Assembly: GCF_001612685.1 (NCBI RefSeq)
Contig: NZ_BDAY01000088.1
Location: 1-52,935 of the forward strand
Origin: Nocardia altamirensis NBRC 108246
GTDB lineage: Bacteria; Actinomycetota; Actinomycetes; Mycobacteriales; Mycobacteriaceae
Length of the DNA stretch: 52,935 nt
Direction of reading: 5' to 3'
How positions within the stretch are numbered: position 1 is the first letter of the stretch; every line of letters starts with the position of its first letter. The notes beneath the pieces are model-generated. The model ran no database searches and was not told the origin of the DNA. It saw nothing but the letters and a program-made list of their open reading frames with translations. Positions 27,094 through 36,178 of this stretch are shown here, in pieces. Both the position numbers and the translations under genes were made by a program.

Positions 27094-27846
27094 CTATTCG
27101 GTCGGCCGACCGGCCACCGCGTTGTACACGGCAATGCGCAGTCGCCTCATCCATCCGCCGCGCTGTTCGCGATGCGCTGCTCGGATCGCCTCGCGAGATC
27201 CCGGCGGGTAGGCCGACCGCGCCCACGGCGAACCAGGGCGAGCGAGGCGCACCGCGCCGACCAACGCGACGATCGGGATGAACAATCCGACCAGGCCCGT
27301 CCAGATCTTGCCTTTGAGCAGCGTCACCAGGGCGAGCACCGCATTGACCAGGATCACGCCGACGAACTGCCAGCCGGTCAACGGCGTATCGGCCACCCCG
27401 AACGGTGCGGCTCCGAGCAACAGCAGCCCACAGATCGCCGCACCGATGAACACCGCGTCGACCGACAGCCTGCCCTGCTCGGCCCAGTAGACGTCCCGTA
27501 GATGCAGGATCAACGCGAATTCGTCGAGGACGAGGGCCGCACCGACACCGAACAGCCCAGCGAAGATCTCCATCCACGGCGAGCGGGGGCCGATGGGGCT
27601 GAAGCCGCCGAAGCCAGCGACGAGCATGAAGCCAACACCGAAGACCACATGATGGATATGCAGGCCTCCCGGTGTGATGTTGCGCGGCCACCACGCCACC
27701 TCGGCGCGGATCATCCGGACGCTCAATCGGATAAACAGAAAGGCGGCCAAGAACGCGACCAGCAGGACGGCGAGAGGTTGTTTGCCGGTCAGCACGATGG
27801 CCCGTTCGTACCATCCCATCGCGATGATGTCGGCAACCGAGGTCAC
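27094..27846 (-). CDS. Conserved actinobacterial integral membrane protein
   Basis: 250 residues with about six hydrophobic segments, beginning at KQPLAVLLVAFLAAFLFIRL. A His-rich loop (GGLHIHHVVFG) and a DEFALILHLRDVYW segment sit between membrane helices and could bind metal. The tail is basic. GTG 27846 or ATG 27819 could be the start. It lies 100 bases upstream of the histidine kinase on the same strand. Function unknown. Confidence 0.78.
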   Translation of the reverse strand: MTSVADIIAMGWYERAIVLTGKQPLAVLLVAFLAAFLFIRLSVRMIRAEVAWWPRNITPGGLHIHHVVFGVGFMLVAGFGGFSPIGPRSPWMEIFAGLFGVGAALVLDEFALILHLRDVYWAEQGRLSVDAVFIGAAICGLLLLGAAPFGVADTPLTGWQFVGVILVNAVLALVTLLKGKIWTGLVGLFIPIVALVGAVRLARPGSPWARSAYPPGSREAIRAAHREQRGGWMRRLRIAVYNAVAGRPTE

Positions 27847-28208
27847 TCGGCACCTGCTCGGCCGTTTTCGAAAGGGCGAGGTATTCCGTACTGCCGCACG
27901 ATGATTCTCCCGATTTGCGATGAGTGCATGTCACCCCCGCTCAGTAGGCTGCCGCACAGTCGGCGGCACTGCGAATTGTCAGCAATGCCTGTCCTACCTA
28001 TGGGCAAATCCTAGGGAGGTGGACCGTCCGGCGAAATACCGTGCACGATGCGTGGATTCATACCGCAGGTGGCCGATCGGGCCACTTTTGTAGACCTGTG
28101 CGGTAGTCGACTGTCGCGCCGAGCGGTATTGCCCGAAGGTAGCTGCTCGACGAGGCTTAAAACCGTTCGGCGCAGAGCGCGCAGTTACCGAAACGTCGGG
28201 GTATCCAC
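27847..28208. other. Divergent intergenic region, no gene seen
   Basis: About 360 bases between the minus-strand membrane protein and the plus-strand MBL hydrolase. Only short frames are present, so I take it as promoter DNA for both sides. I found no convincing operator. Confidence 0.5.
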
Positions 28209-29009
28209 ATGACAACTACCCACCAGGCACCAGTGACGTCAGTACGCGCGGAGATCGCCGCGCTGCTGGTCGGCGGCCCGACCTTATGGTTCAGGTACCG
28301 CGGACTGAGCATCCTCACCGATCCGACCTTCGATCCGCCAGGCATGTATCCGGGCGAGGCCACGCTTCGTAAACTCTCCGGGCCCGCCGTGCATCCGGAC
28401 ATTCTCGGCCCCGTCGATATCGTGCTCCTCTCGCACGACCAGCACGCCGACAATCTGGACCGCTCCGGCCGGGCCTATCTCAGCACCGCAGGCACCGTAC
28501 TCTCCACGACCGATGCCGCCGCACGCATCAATTACGTTCACGGACTGGAGAATTGGGAAAGCGTGGTGATCGAGACGCCCGACGACGGCTGGGTCGTTGT
28601 CACCGGCGTCCCTGCGCGGCCGGGCCCAGCGCGATCGGAGTCGGTCACCGGCTTGGTCACCGGATTCGTCGTGCAGTCGAGCGGCTGGCCGACGGTGTAC
28701 ATCTCCGGTGACAACACCTCGCTCACCGCGGTCGAGCGGGTCGCCGAACACTTCGTCCAGATCGACGTCGCGGTGTTGTACACCGGCGCGGCGAACACCG
28801 GTCGGTTCGGCGACCTCGATTCCACCTTCAACGCCCGAACCGCCCTACTGGCGGCCGAACTGCTCGCCGACGCGGTGATCGTCCCGATCCATGCCGAAGG
28901 GTGGTCGCACTATTCCGAAACCCTCGATCGACTGACCAGAGAATTCGAGTACGGCAGAGAAGCACGCCGGCTCCGTATCCCGCAGCCGGGCAGGCTGTTC
29001 AATGTCTAG
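28209..29009 (+). CDS. Metallo-beta-lactamase-fold hydrolase (UlaG-like)
   Basis: 266 residues. An early TDPTFD strand, the metal-binding motif LSHDQHADNLD (~77-87), a GDN strand end near residue 177 and a late PIHAEGW His are the MBL-fold landmarks, in the UlaG/RomA-like order. The first motif departs from HxHxDH, with Gln and Asn at two positions; this variant may bind one metal. It ends 10 bases before the NmrA-like gene, so both are probably one operon. Confidence 0.82.
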   Translation: MTTTHQAPVTSVRAEIAALLVGGPTLWFRYRGLSILTDPTFDPPGMYPGEATLRKLSGPAVHPDILGPVDIVLLSHDQHADNLDRSGRAYLSTAGTVLSTTDAAARINYVHGLENWESVVIETPDDGWVVVTGVPARPGPARSESVTGLVTGFVVQSSGWPTVYISGDNTSLTAVERVAEHFVQIDVAVLYTGAANTGRFGDLDSTFNARTALLAAELLADAVIVPIHAEGWSHYSETLDRLTREFEYGREARRLRIPQPGRLFNV

Positions 29010-29019
29010 GAGACAGACC

Positions 29020-29916
29020 ATGACAAGACGGAGCGACAACGTCATCCTGGTGGTCGGAGCCACCGGGCGACAAGGCAGAGCGACGGCGGCCGAACTGCTC
29101 GCCGACGGCTGGCAGGTGCGGGCGCTGACCCGGAACCCGGAAAGCCCTACCGCACAGGCACTTCGGACGGTCGGCGCGGAACTGATAGTCGGCGACCTGG
29201 ACGATCGCGCTTCCTTGGAGGTTGCCGTCAAAGGCGCCCATGGGGTGTTCCACGCCCAGGCGGTGCGCGGCTTCGCGTCGGAATTCGTTGTCGCGGAGGA
29301 GATTCGACAAGGGAAGAACCTCATCGACGCGGCGGTGGCCGCTGATGTCGAGCACCTCGTGTATTCCGCCGCAGCCGACCTCGATGTGGAGCACGACAAC
29401 GGAATTCACTCGTACCTGGCCAAAAGGGAGATCGAGCGATACCTCCACGAGAGCGGTTTACCCGCCACCGTGCTGCTCGCGACGATGTTCATGGAGAACA
29501 TCGGCACCTCGGGGCCGATCAACGGCCGAGCGAACGGCACGTTCTCCCATGTGTTCTCGCCCGATCAACCCGTCCAGCTGTTCGCGGTCCAGGACATCGG
29601 CGCCTTCGCCACGGTGGCGTTCGGCAACCCCTACTGGTACGTCGGCACTCGTCTGACGTTGGCGGGTGACGAACTCTCCATGACGCAGGTCGCCACCGCC
29701 ATCAGCGCCGCGACCCACAGGTGGATCGAGTACCGCCAGCTGCCACCCACCGCCCTCGACAGCCGCGACACCTGGCACCCCAACCTCGATGCCGCAGGCC
29801 GAACCCGACGGGCAGACATCAAGGCACTGCGCGGCATGTACCCCGAACTCCAGACCTTCGACACCTGGCTACGCGGCAACACCGGCATCTTTCAGCCCGA
29901 CCTCCGCTGCGCCTGA
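29020..29916 (+). CDS. NmrA-like NAD(P)-binding protein (atypical SDR)
   Basis: 298 residues. The Rossmann loop VVGATGRQGRATA near the N-terminus and LVYSAAADL mark an NmrA/HSCARG-type atypical short-chain dehydrogenase. ATG 29020 has AGGAG seven bases upstream. Members sense the NAD(P) redox state or reduce small molecules. It follows the MBL hydrolase closely. Confidence 0.88.
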   Translation: MTRRSDNVILVVGATGRQGRATAAELLADGWQVRALTRNPESPTAQALRTVGAELIVGDLDDRASLEVAVKGAHGVFHAQAVRGFASEFVVAEEIRQGKNLIDAAVAADVEHLVYSAAADLDVEHDNGIHSYLAKREIERYLHESGLPATVLLATMFMENIGTSGPINGRANGTFSHVFSPDQPVQLFAVQDIGAFATVAFGNPYWYVGTRLTLAGDELSMTQVATAISAATHRWIEYRQLPPTALDSRDTWHPNLDAAGRTRRADIKALRGMYPELQTFDTWLRGNTGIFQPDLRCA

Positions 29917-30090
29917 CCCGCTTCGACGTCCGGTGACCAACTCCTTGGCAGCTTCGAATGCCTGGGCGGAATCAAACCAAACTCTAATTAACTGCACGTT
30001 AGCTCAGCGATACGATCAGAGGGCACCTTCGGCCGGGAGGCTGGACAGGGTGGCGCATGTACTCGACCATTCCTCATCGAAGGAGCGTTG

Positions 30091-30810
30091 ATGACAGATC
30101 GCGGACACATCACCACGCTGTTGGCCATCGGCGCCGCGGGGATCCTGCTCGCCGGCTGCTCGAGCGAATCGAAGCCTGCGCAGAAACCAACGGACCCCGG
30201 CACGGCGGTCGGCCCGCAGGCACAGGTCGTCGACTGTGCAGGCCGACCGTCCAGCCGTCCCGAACGGATCGATATCACCTGCGCCGACGCGAATCTGTCT
30301 GTCAGCGCCATCATTTGGGAAGCGTGGACGGCCACCGCCGCACGCGGCAACGCCACCGAGAACCGCAACATCTGCGAACCCAGTTGCGCCGAAGGCGAAC
30401 ACAAGACCACACCCGCCACCGTCGAGTTGACCAACCCGGTCGACGGCATGTTCACCCGGATCACCGTCAGCCCGGTCGGCGGCAAGTCCGAAACCTCCAC
30501 ACTGCCCAGCCTGAACGGGCCGGCGAAATCGCAGCGCACCGAGACTGCGGACGAGTTCGTCTACTGCGGCAGCGGAACCAAAGGTCTCGCGGTGTTCGTG
30601 TCCGCACCCGACGGCGTCGGAGCGTGCGCCAAAGCCATGGCGGTAACCAACGCCTATGGCGAACAGGACAATTGGAGCGAGAGCAAAGCCGTCACGGTGA
30701 CCGTGGACGGCACTCCGTGGAGCTGTCAGCAGAAATCGGGAAACCCGAATCCGTACCAAGAGTGCGTGAACCAGCACGACCCACGCGAGAAGGCGAGGCT
30801 GTCCTCGTAA
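30091..30810 (+). CDS. Secreted lipoprotein of unknown function
   Basis: 239 residues with a type II signal peptide and a clear lipobox LLAGC, Cys at about residue 23. The mature protein has several Cys (pairs likely disulfide-bonded), a Ser/Thr-rich middle and no catalytic motif. ATG 30091 follows AAGGAG by five bases; a TTG lies directly upstream. Function unknown. Confidence 0.8.
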   Translation: MTDRGHITTLLAIGAAGILLAGCSSESKPAQKPTDPGTAVGPQAQVVDCAGRPSSRPERIDITCADANLSVSAIIWEAWTATAARGNATENRNICEPSCAEGEHKTTPATVELTNPVDGMFTRITVSPVGGKSETSTLPSLNGPAKSQRTETADEFVYCGSGTKGLAVFVSAPDGVGACAKAMAVTNAYGEQDNWSESKAVTVTVDGTPWSCQQKSGNPNPYQECVNQHDPREKARLSS

Positions 30811-30864
30811 CCAGCAGGGCGGCAAGTACTTGAACTCAACCCGCAAAGCAGCAGGCGCACTGGG

Positions 30865-31278
30865 TTATCCGAGGTGGAGGGCCACCTGCCCGGAATCGGT
30901 CTTCCAATACTTCCTGTTCAGCTGCGCGGTACCGGTGCCATCGGTGTAGGGCACCAATACCGGCTGTCCGTTGGACGGCTTCAGCACAACGGACCAGCTC
31001 TCGACCCGACCTGTGCATTGCAGCGTCACCCCCGGCGGGAAGCTGGTCAGCTGGATCGTGCCGCTGCCGCTGGTCTCCATCTTGGCGGAGACGTCGAGAT
31101 AGCCGATACCGCCGTCACACCAATAGGTGCCGGTGGCCTGCAAGCCGTCAGGCGACGCGGTGACCACGGAATTCAACGTGATGAACTCGTCCTCGGGAGC
31201 GGCGCTCGCGGGAGTCGAGCACAGCATCATCGTCGCGGCTCCCGCCACCGCGATCAGCGCGCACTTCGTACCAAACAT
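30865..31278 (-). CDS. Small secreted protein
   Basis: 137 residues with signal peptide (CALIAVAGAATMMLC, cleavage at PASAA). The mature ~105 residues are beta-rich with two Cys (YWCDGG and LQCTGR) that could pair. AGGAGG stands six bases before ATG 31278. I do not recognise the family with certainty. It converges on the lipoprotein gene. Confidence 0.78.
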   Translation of the reverse strand: MFGTKCALIAVAGAATMMLCSTPASAAPEDEFITLNSVVTASPDGLQATGTYWCDGGIGYLDVSAKMETSGSGTIQLTSFPPGVTLQCTGRVESWSVVLKPSNGQPVLVPYTDGTGTAQLNRKYWKTDSGQVALHLG

Positions 31279-31484
31279 CGACGACCTCCTGACCATCCAA
31301 CGCCACGAGAAATCGCCCTTGATGCTAGTTGGCCCCGCACGCCCTCCGGACCAATTCCGCAACTCCCATCACCCGGCCGGCAAGCACCTGCTGCCAGTTT
31401 GCGGCACCACGCAACGCTCTACTGTTCGTCGCTGCCACTACCAGCCGGACCCGCTACCCGAGCCATGAAGCTCCGGACAATTGC

Positions 31485-33011
31485 TCAGCACCCCTGCTGG
31501 GCAGGGCCGTCGCCGAGTTCGACGACGATCGATACCTCAGCCGCCCCCGGGCACGAGGCGACCTGCAGCTCGGCCGCATTCGCCGCCGAAACGACACGGC
31601 CACCGATGATTTGAGCGTGGTAGCCGCCGGGGTACGCCCGGGGCGGGGTCGAGATCGCCGTCACCGATCCGTCGGGGAATCGGCCGCCACGATCAGCACG
31701 CCGGGTGTCCCATCGAGAGGTGAACCGGTGCGCGGCGACGTCGTAATGCCATTCGATCGGGGTACCCGCGGTCAGTTTCGGATACGGGCGGACCAGCGCG
31801 TCGAGATTCGCTTCGCGCACGTTTGCTCCGCCTCGCGGCTGGTGCGCGTCCACCACGATGGCCTGGTCGTCCGGGTCCTTCGCCACCGTCGCGGGATCGC
31901 CGCCGAGGTAGGTCCAGTTGAACCAGCCGAGCCGGGCTTGATCGAACAGATCCACGTTCTCGATGAGCGCTGCCCGGTCACCGGTCGCGCCGAATTCCGT
32001 GACCACCGACGGGATCTGCACGGCATCGGTGTACACCTCGGCTTGATTGATATCGGACCTCCATTGCGGATCGCAGCCTGCGCTGCCGCCGCCCTGCAAC
32101 GCCTGGACCACGCAGTACACGTTGAATCCGTATGCGGCGTTCGGCCCGGGCGGAGCGCCGAGATCCGCGCTGGTGCCGTAATTCGTGGTGACCAGCCCGG
32201 AGAACCAGATGGGTGTGTCGGGATCACCGGCCCGGATGGCGGCGTCGACATTGCGATTGAACGCCTGGAGTTGATCGATGACCACGGGCGGGCACACGTT
32301 GGCCAGGCATGGCAAGAAGGACGGGCCAGCGGGTGGCTGGTTCAGCGGCCCGTATCCGATGACTCCGGGTACGTCGCGGAAGTAGGCGGCCGTGTGCCGC
32401 CACATGTCCAGGAATCGAGTCTGAATGCCGATGCCGCCCGGTCCAGGCGCATTGGCGAAGAAGCTGGTGGTGGCCGCCCAGAAACCCGGGTTGGCCAGGT
32501 TCGCGGCGACCAGATCGTGGAAGGTATCCGGCATGCCGTTATCGATCGTTGCCCACAGTGGCGCACCTTCACCGCCGTATCTGCTCGACCACAGATCCTG
32601 GTGAAATTCGAGTTCGGTGGCAATGCCGTGATCGTGCAGCACGCGCACAGTGTTGGCGATATCGGCGAGGTAGCCGTCGTCGTATTGGCCAGGCTCCGGC
32701 TCCACCGCGGACCAGATGAGGGACATCCGGACCGCGTTGAACCCTTCCGCGGCAAGCAATTCGGCGTCCGGTTGGCCGAAGCCCTCCGCTGACGGAGTGT
32801 AGGGCGGGCGTTTGTTCGCGACGTTTTCACCGTGCAGGATCACGACGCGCCCTGCCGAGTCGGTGAACCATTTTCCTGCGGTCCGCATCGGCAAGGCGAT
32901 GGTCGTCGGCCCCGTCGTTTCAGCAATGCTCGGGATGTTCGAAGAAGCAACCAAAAAGATGGTCGCGAGGGTGCCGAATACGAGCGTGCGTGCACAGCGT
33001 CGAGGCAGCAT
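31485..33011 (-). CDS. GH5 endoglycoceramidase-like secreted protein, altered acid/base
   Basis: 508 residues with signal peptide (~1-30). A GH5 (beta/alpha)8 barrel follows: HGENV, RMSLIWSAVEP, HQDLWSSRYGG and the C-terminal beta-sandwich typical of endoglycosylceramidases. The nucleophile strand is intact (SVVTEFGA, E339). The acid/base strand reads PLNQPPAG, so the usual NEP Glu is Gln225 (codon CAG at 32337-32339, reverse strand). Such a change should greatly reduce hydrolysis and could leave a lectin-like or transglycosidase role. No ribosome site is obvious before ATG 33011. Glycolipid targets are inferred from the family. Confidence 0.85.
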   Translation of the reverse strand: MLPRRCARTLVFGTLATIFLVASSNIPSIAETTGPTTIALPMRTAGKWFTDSAGRVVILHGENVANKRPPYTPSAEGFGQPDAELLAAEGFNAVRMSLIWSAVEPEPGQYDDGYLADIANTVRVLHDHGIATELEFHQDLWSSRYGGEGAPLWATIDNGMPDTFHDLVAANLANPGFWAATTSFFANAPGPGGIGIQTRFLDMWRHTAAYFRDVPGVIGYGPLNQPPAGPSFLPCLANVCPPVVIDQLQAFNRNVDAAIRAGDPDTPIWFSGLVTTNYGTSADLGAPPGPNAAYGFNVYCVVQALQGGGSAGCDPQWRSDINQAEVYTDAVQIPSVVTEFGATGDRAALIENVDLFDQARLGWFNWTYLGGDPATVAKDPDDQAIVVDAHQPRGGANVREANLDALVRPYPKLTAGTPIEWHYDVAAHRFTSRWDTRRADRGGRFPDGSVTAISTPPRAYPGGYHAQIIGGRVVSAANAAELQVASCPGAAEVSIVVELGDGPAQQGC

Positions 33012-33096
33012 AGCAACAAAATAGCATCACCAAATCGGCCTCGAACGCATCCGACGTCCACACACGACCAGTCAATTCCGACCGCTCGAAAACTCG

Positions 33097-33648
33097 CTAG
33101 TTCGGAGACAACCAATCTGATTGTGGACGGGCGGTGATCCATTGTGCCGAATCGTCGACCACCCACGCGTCGCCTTCGATATCCGGGGCAATCATCGGCG
33201 GACCCTGCCGAAGGTAGCGAGCGGCCGCAGGGTCTGCGAGCCGATCAAGCTGGGGCAGAGGCTCTTTCGGGAGGTCGAGGGAGATGCGGACGAACCTGCC
33301 GTCCTTGACGAGGAAATGCGCGTGGAAGGTCGTCGTTCTGACCTGCCCCGGCACCAACGGTCCAGACGCCAACCGTTTCACGACTTCGAGGGCGACCAGC
33401 CGTTCCCTGACCCTGGCGTACACATCGCGACCGTTCGCGCTGATACGCAGATCGTCGACGAGCATGGTTTCGATCACTCCGTTGTGACTGTTCTGCAGCC
33501 ACTGCAAGGTGTCCAACGCGCCACGGGTGAAGTTCACGCCGTAGATGTCGATCCGGATGTTCTCGTGGAAGTAGTCGTCCACGACATGGCGGTAGTTGCC
33601 GGAGTTGTACAGCGCCACGTATCGCGCGAACTCGTTTTCGTTCATCAT
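33097..33648 (-). CDS. SnoaL/NTF2-like protein
   Basis: 183 residues. An N-terminal FARYVALYNSGNY helix, the DIYGVNFTRG segment and alternating strands (FHAHFLVKDGRFVRISLDLP) fit the NTF2/SnoaL fold. ATG 33648 or 33645 (Met-Met) follows GAGG. It is divergent from the GlxA-type regulator, which may control it. Substrate unknown. Confidence 0.78.
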   Translation of the reverse strand: MMNENEFARYVALYNSGNYRHVVDDYFHENIRIDIYGVNFTRGALDTLQWLQNSHNGVIETMLVDDLRISANGRDVYARVRERLVALEVVKRLASGPLVPGQVRTTTFHAHFLVKDGRFVRISLDLPKEPLPQLDRLADPAAARYLRQGPPMIAPDIEGDAWVVDDSAQWITARPQSDWLSPN

Positions 33649-33962
33649 TCCGTCCTCTTCGTGAGAGTGGACTGATCCACCGAAATCTGTTGTGCGTCCC
33701 CGACTACCGCCCACTCTGTGGCTCGATGAACACCTTCGATCGAAATCGGCCGCGACGATGTGGCCGCGGCAATAGCGCGAGAACCTACAGCGACGAAACG
33801 CTCGCTTACCCCTAACGCTTGCCCAGTTTGCTCTCGAGTTGCCAGACTCGTCAATCGGCAGCTGAGGCGCTATGACCGACGCCACACGGCGCAACTCGCC
33901 GCCACCGAGGCCGCAGCGGCGCGTTGGCCCCCACCGCCGACCTCTGACCATACGATGGCGAA
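33649..33962. promoter_or_regulatory. Divergent region with small palindromes upstream of SnoaL and GlxA genes
   Basis: No gene is seen in these 314 bases. GTGGA-CTGA-TCCAC (33667-33680) lies 19 bases upstream of the SnoaL start and TTCGATCGAA (33735-33744) in the middle; both could be regulator sites. No transcript start can be assigned. Confidence 0.35.
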
Positions 33963-34907
33963 ATGCATGTCGTTGGCGCCGTGCTTCCTGACCGGGTCGA
34001 GGTGTTCGACCTGGTGATCGGCCTGCAGGTCTTCGCGGCAGCCCGCCTTGCCGACGGCACCAAGGCCTACGAGGTCCGGGTCTGCGGAAACGGGGCAACG
34101 ACAGCCATGACTCGCGGGCAGCCGAGTTTCGGCATGCGACCGTCGTGGTCGCCTTCGGCGCTGGAGAATGCCGACACCGTGCTGGTCCCCGGCGGGCAAC
34201 CACCGCACCACGCTGAGCAGTGGGTGCTCGATCGCGTGCGTCAGGCCGCCGAGCGTGGCGCCCGGATCGCCTCGTTGTGCACCGGTGCGTTCACGCTCGC
34301 GGAGACAGGGTTGCTGGACGGGCAACGCGCGACCACCCACTGGCTGGCCTGCGCTGAACTCGCCGAACGCTATCCGAATATCGACGTCGATCCGGCGGTG
34401 CTGTTCGTCGACCACGGTTCGGTGCTCACGTCCGCAGGATCGGCCGCGGTAATGGACATGTGCCTGCATATGGTCCGCAACGATTACGGTGCCGAGATCG
34501 CCGCCGACACCGCCCGATATCTGGTGATGCCCCTGCAGCGCGACGGCGGGCAAGCCCAATTCATCCCGCGCATTCCGCGCCCCACCGATCGGTCCGCGCT
34601 GCAACCGGTGCTGGAGTGGATCGAACACAATCTCGAACGTCCGCTGGCGCAGACCGAGATCGCCCGCGCGGCCGGGCTGTCCGTGCGCAGCTTGCAGCGA
34701 CATTTCCAGGACCAACTCGGCACCACCGCCCAACAATGGCTGCTGCACGCCAGGCTCGACCGCGCGCGTCAACTCCTGGAAACCACCGAGTTGTCCATCG
34801 ACCAGGTCGCGGAGGCATCCGGATTCGGTACTGCGGTGACCCTGCGACGTCATTTCACCAGCAACGTCGGAACGGCGCCTCGCGCCTACCGCAACGCTTT
34901 CCGCTGA
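33963..34907 (+). CDS. GlxA-type AraC-family regulator with DJ-1/PfpI domain
   Basis: 314 residues. The N-terminal ~190 residues are a DJ-1/PfpI-like domain (VLVPGG, then SLCTGAFTLAETGLLDG), whose nucleophile-position Cys is present. The C-terminal ~100 residues hold two AraC helix-turn-helix motifs (TEIARAAGLSVRSLQRHFQDQ; DQVAEASGFGTAVTLRRHF). Usually activators of nitrogen or small-molecule metabolism genes. It is divergent from the SnoaL-like gene. Confidence 0.93.
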   Translation: MHVVGAVLPDRVEVFDLVIGLQVFAAARLADGTKAYEVRVCGNGATTAMTRGQPSFGMRPSWSPSALENADTVLVPGGQPPHHAEQWVLDRVRQAAERGARIASLCTGAFTLAETGLLDGQRATTHWLACAELAERYPNIDVDPAVLFVDHGSVLTSAGSAAVMDMCLHMVRNDYGAEIAADTARYLVMPLQRDGGQAQFIPRIPRPTDRSALQPVLEWIEHNLERPLAQTEIARAAGLSVRSLQRHFQDQLGTTAQQWLLHARLDRARQLLETTELSIDQVAEASGFGTAVTLRRHFTSNVGTAPRAYRNAFR

Positions 34908-35208
34908 CCACACCATGAATAGCGCGAATATCGGCGCCGCTGCGCCGCGCCATTCGAGTGGCGCAATCCGATCGAATTTCGGCGCGACGAGTGGTGTTCG
35001 GATCAACGGCCCCGTCAGTACGCTGCAAAGCGGGCGAACTTCATGAAGCGGCATCGATCCTCCTGATCAGCTCTGCCGCTCCCCTATCTGGTCGAGTGTT
35101 CCGCAAGTATTCAAGAGTGGGTCCGAGCCGCCAGCACCTTCGGCACAAGGCAGTGAATGAGGCACCCGGCGTGCGACCACCCCGTGAAACTCAGGGCAGG
35201 AGCAGCAC
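34908..35208 (+). promoter_or_regulatory. Intergenic region upstream of thioesterase
   Basis: About 300 bases without a supported gene; only short frames in all directions. It presumably carries the promoter for the thioesterase, whose ribosome site (AGGAG) lies at its right end. Confidence 0.4.
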
Positions 35209-36012
35209 ATGAACGCACCGAATCAGCTACTTCACAACGAGGTTCCTTCGGTACCCGGCGCGCAAAGCATTGTGACGGTCGACCGTTCACTCTGGTCGTA
35301 CAAAGGAGCGCACGGCGGAACCGTTGCCGCATCGGGTTTAGCCGCGATGCAGGAACAGGTCGCCGAAAGTCACCGGGTACGCGCGCTGTCGGTGTCGTTC
35401 CTGGAACCGGTCGACGAACGTCCCCTGCTCATGGACGTGACTGTGAACCACGCGCGGCGCAGTTCGAGTGTGGTGTCATTGCAGGCCTATCAAGACGACG
35501 ATGTGGCTTTGCTGGCCACCGCGACATTCGGCCGGCGCCATGACGGATGCCGGTACGAGGGACTCGTTATGCCGCGGGTTCCCGCGCCACAAGACTGCGA
35601 GGTGCTACCCGCACCGGCGTTTCCGATGCCCATCGCCGCGCACTTCGAACTTCGCACTGCGAGTCCGGTCCAACCGCTGGCAGGTGGGGACCGCGCTGAA
35701 TTCCTGAACTGGGTACGGTTCACCGATCAACGCCCGACGGACGCGCAAGCGGTCGTCGCGCTGGCCGACACCGGATCACCCGCCCTGTATGGCGTGCTGA
35801 CAACTCCGACACCGATCGTGACCGCCGAGTTGTCCCTGTATTTCACCGACGCCCTCGATGCCGAACCGGCCGACGAATGGGTGCTGGTGCACTCCCACAC
35901 CGAGCACGCCGACGACGGATGGTCCATCGACACCGTCACGCTCTGGACGCCCGACGGGCAACTGCTCTGCAATTCGCACCAAACCCGCCGAATTCTGGGG
36001 TCGGCTCGCTGA
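35209..36012 (+). CDS. Double-hotdog acyl-CoA thioesterase-like protein
   Basis: 267 residues arranged as two hotdog repeats: the first with AHGGTVAASGL and RRSSSVVSLQAY, the second with TPIVTAELSLYFTD and HADDGWSIDTVTLW. This is the TesB/DUF4442-like thioesterase pattern seen across mycolic-acid actinobacteria. AGGAG six bases upstream sets the ATG. Acyl-CoA hydrolysis is likely; chain length unknown. Confidence 0.85.
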   Translation: MNAPNQLLHNEVPSVPGAQSIVTVDRSLWSYKGAHGGTVAASGLAAMQEQVAESHRVRALSVSFLEPVDERPLLMDVTVNHARRSSSVVSLQAYQDDDVALLATATFGRRHDGCRYEGLVMPRVPAPQDCEVLPAPAFPMPIAAHFELRTASPVQPLAGGDRAEFLNWVRFTDQRPTDAQAVVALADTGSPALYGVLTTPTPIVTAELSLYFTDALDAEPADEWVLVHSHTEHADDGWSIDTVTLWTPDGQLLCNSHQTRRILGSAR

Positions 36013-36178
36013 CCCGAGCCTCGGGTGTCGATCGAACGACGGTCCGCAGTGGAGGTGCGGTTCGGCTACCGGTCCGACTAAGTGCGGAAACGAAACGGCG
36101 GCGGGCATTGTGTCGATGATGAGGTAAGAGCATCACCGCAGGCCGGCGGCCCGCTACTGACCATATTCCGGGGGCGAG

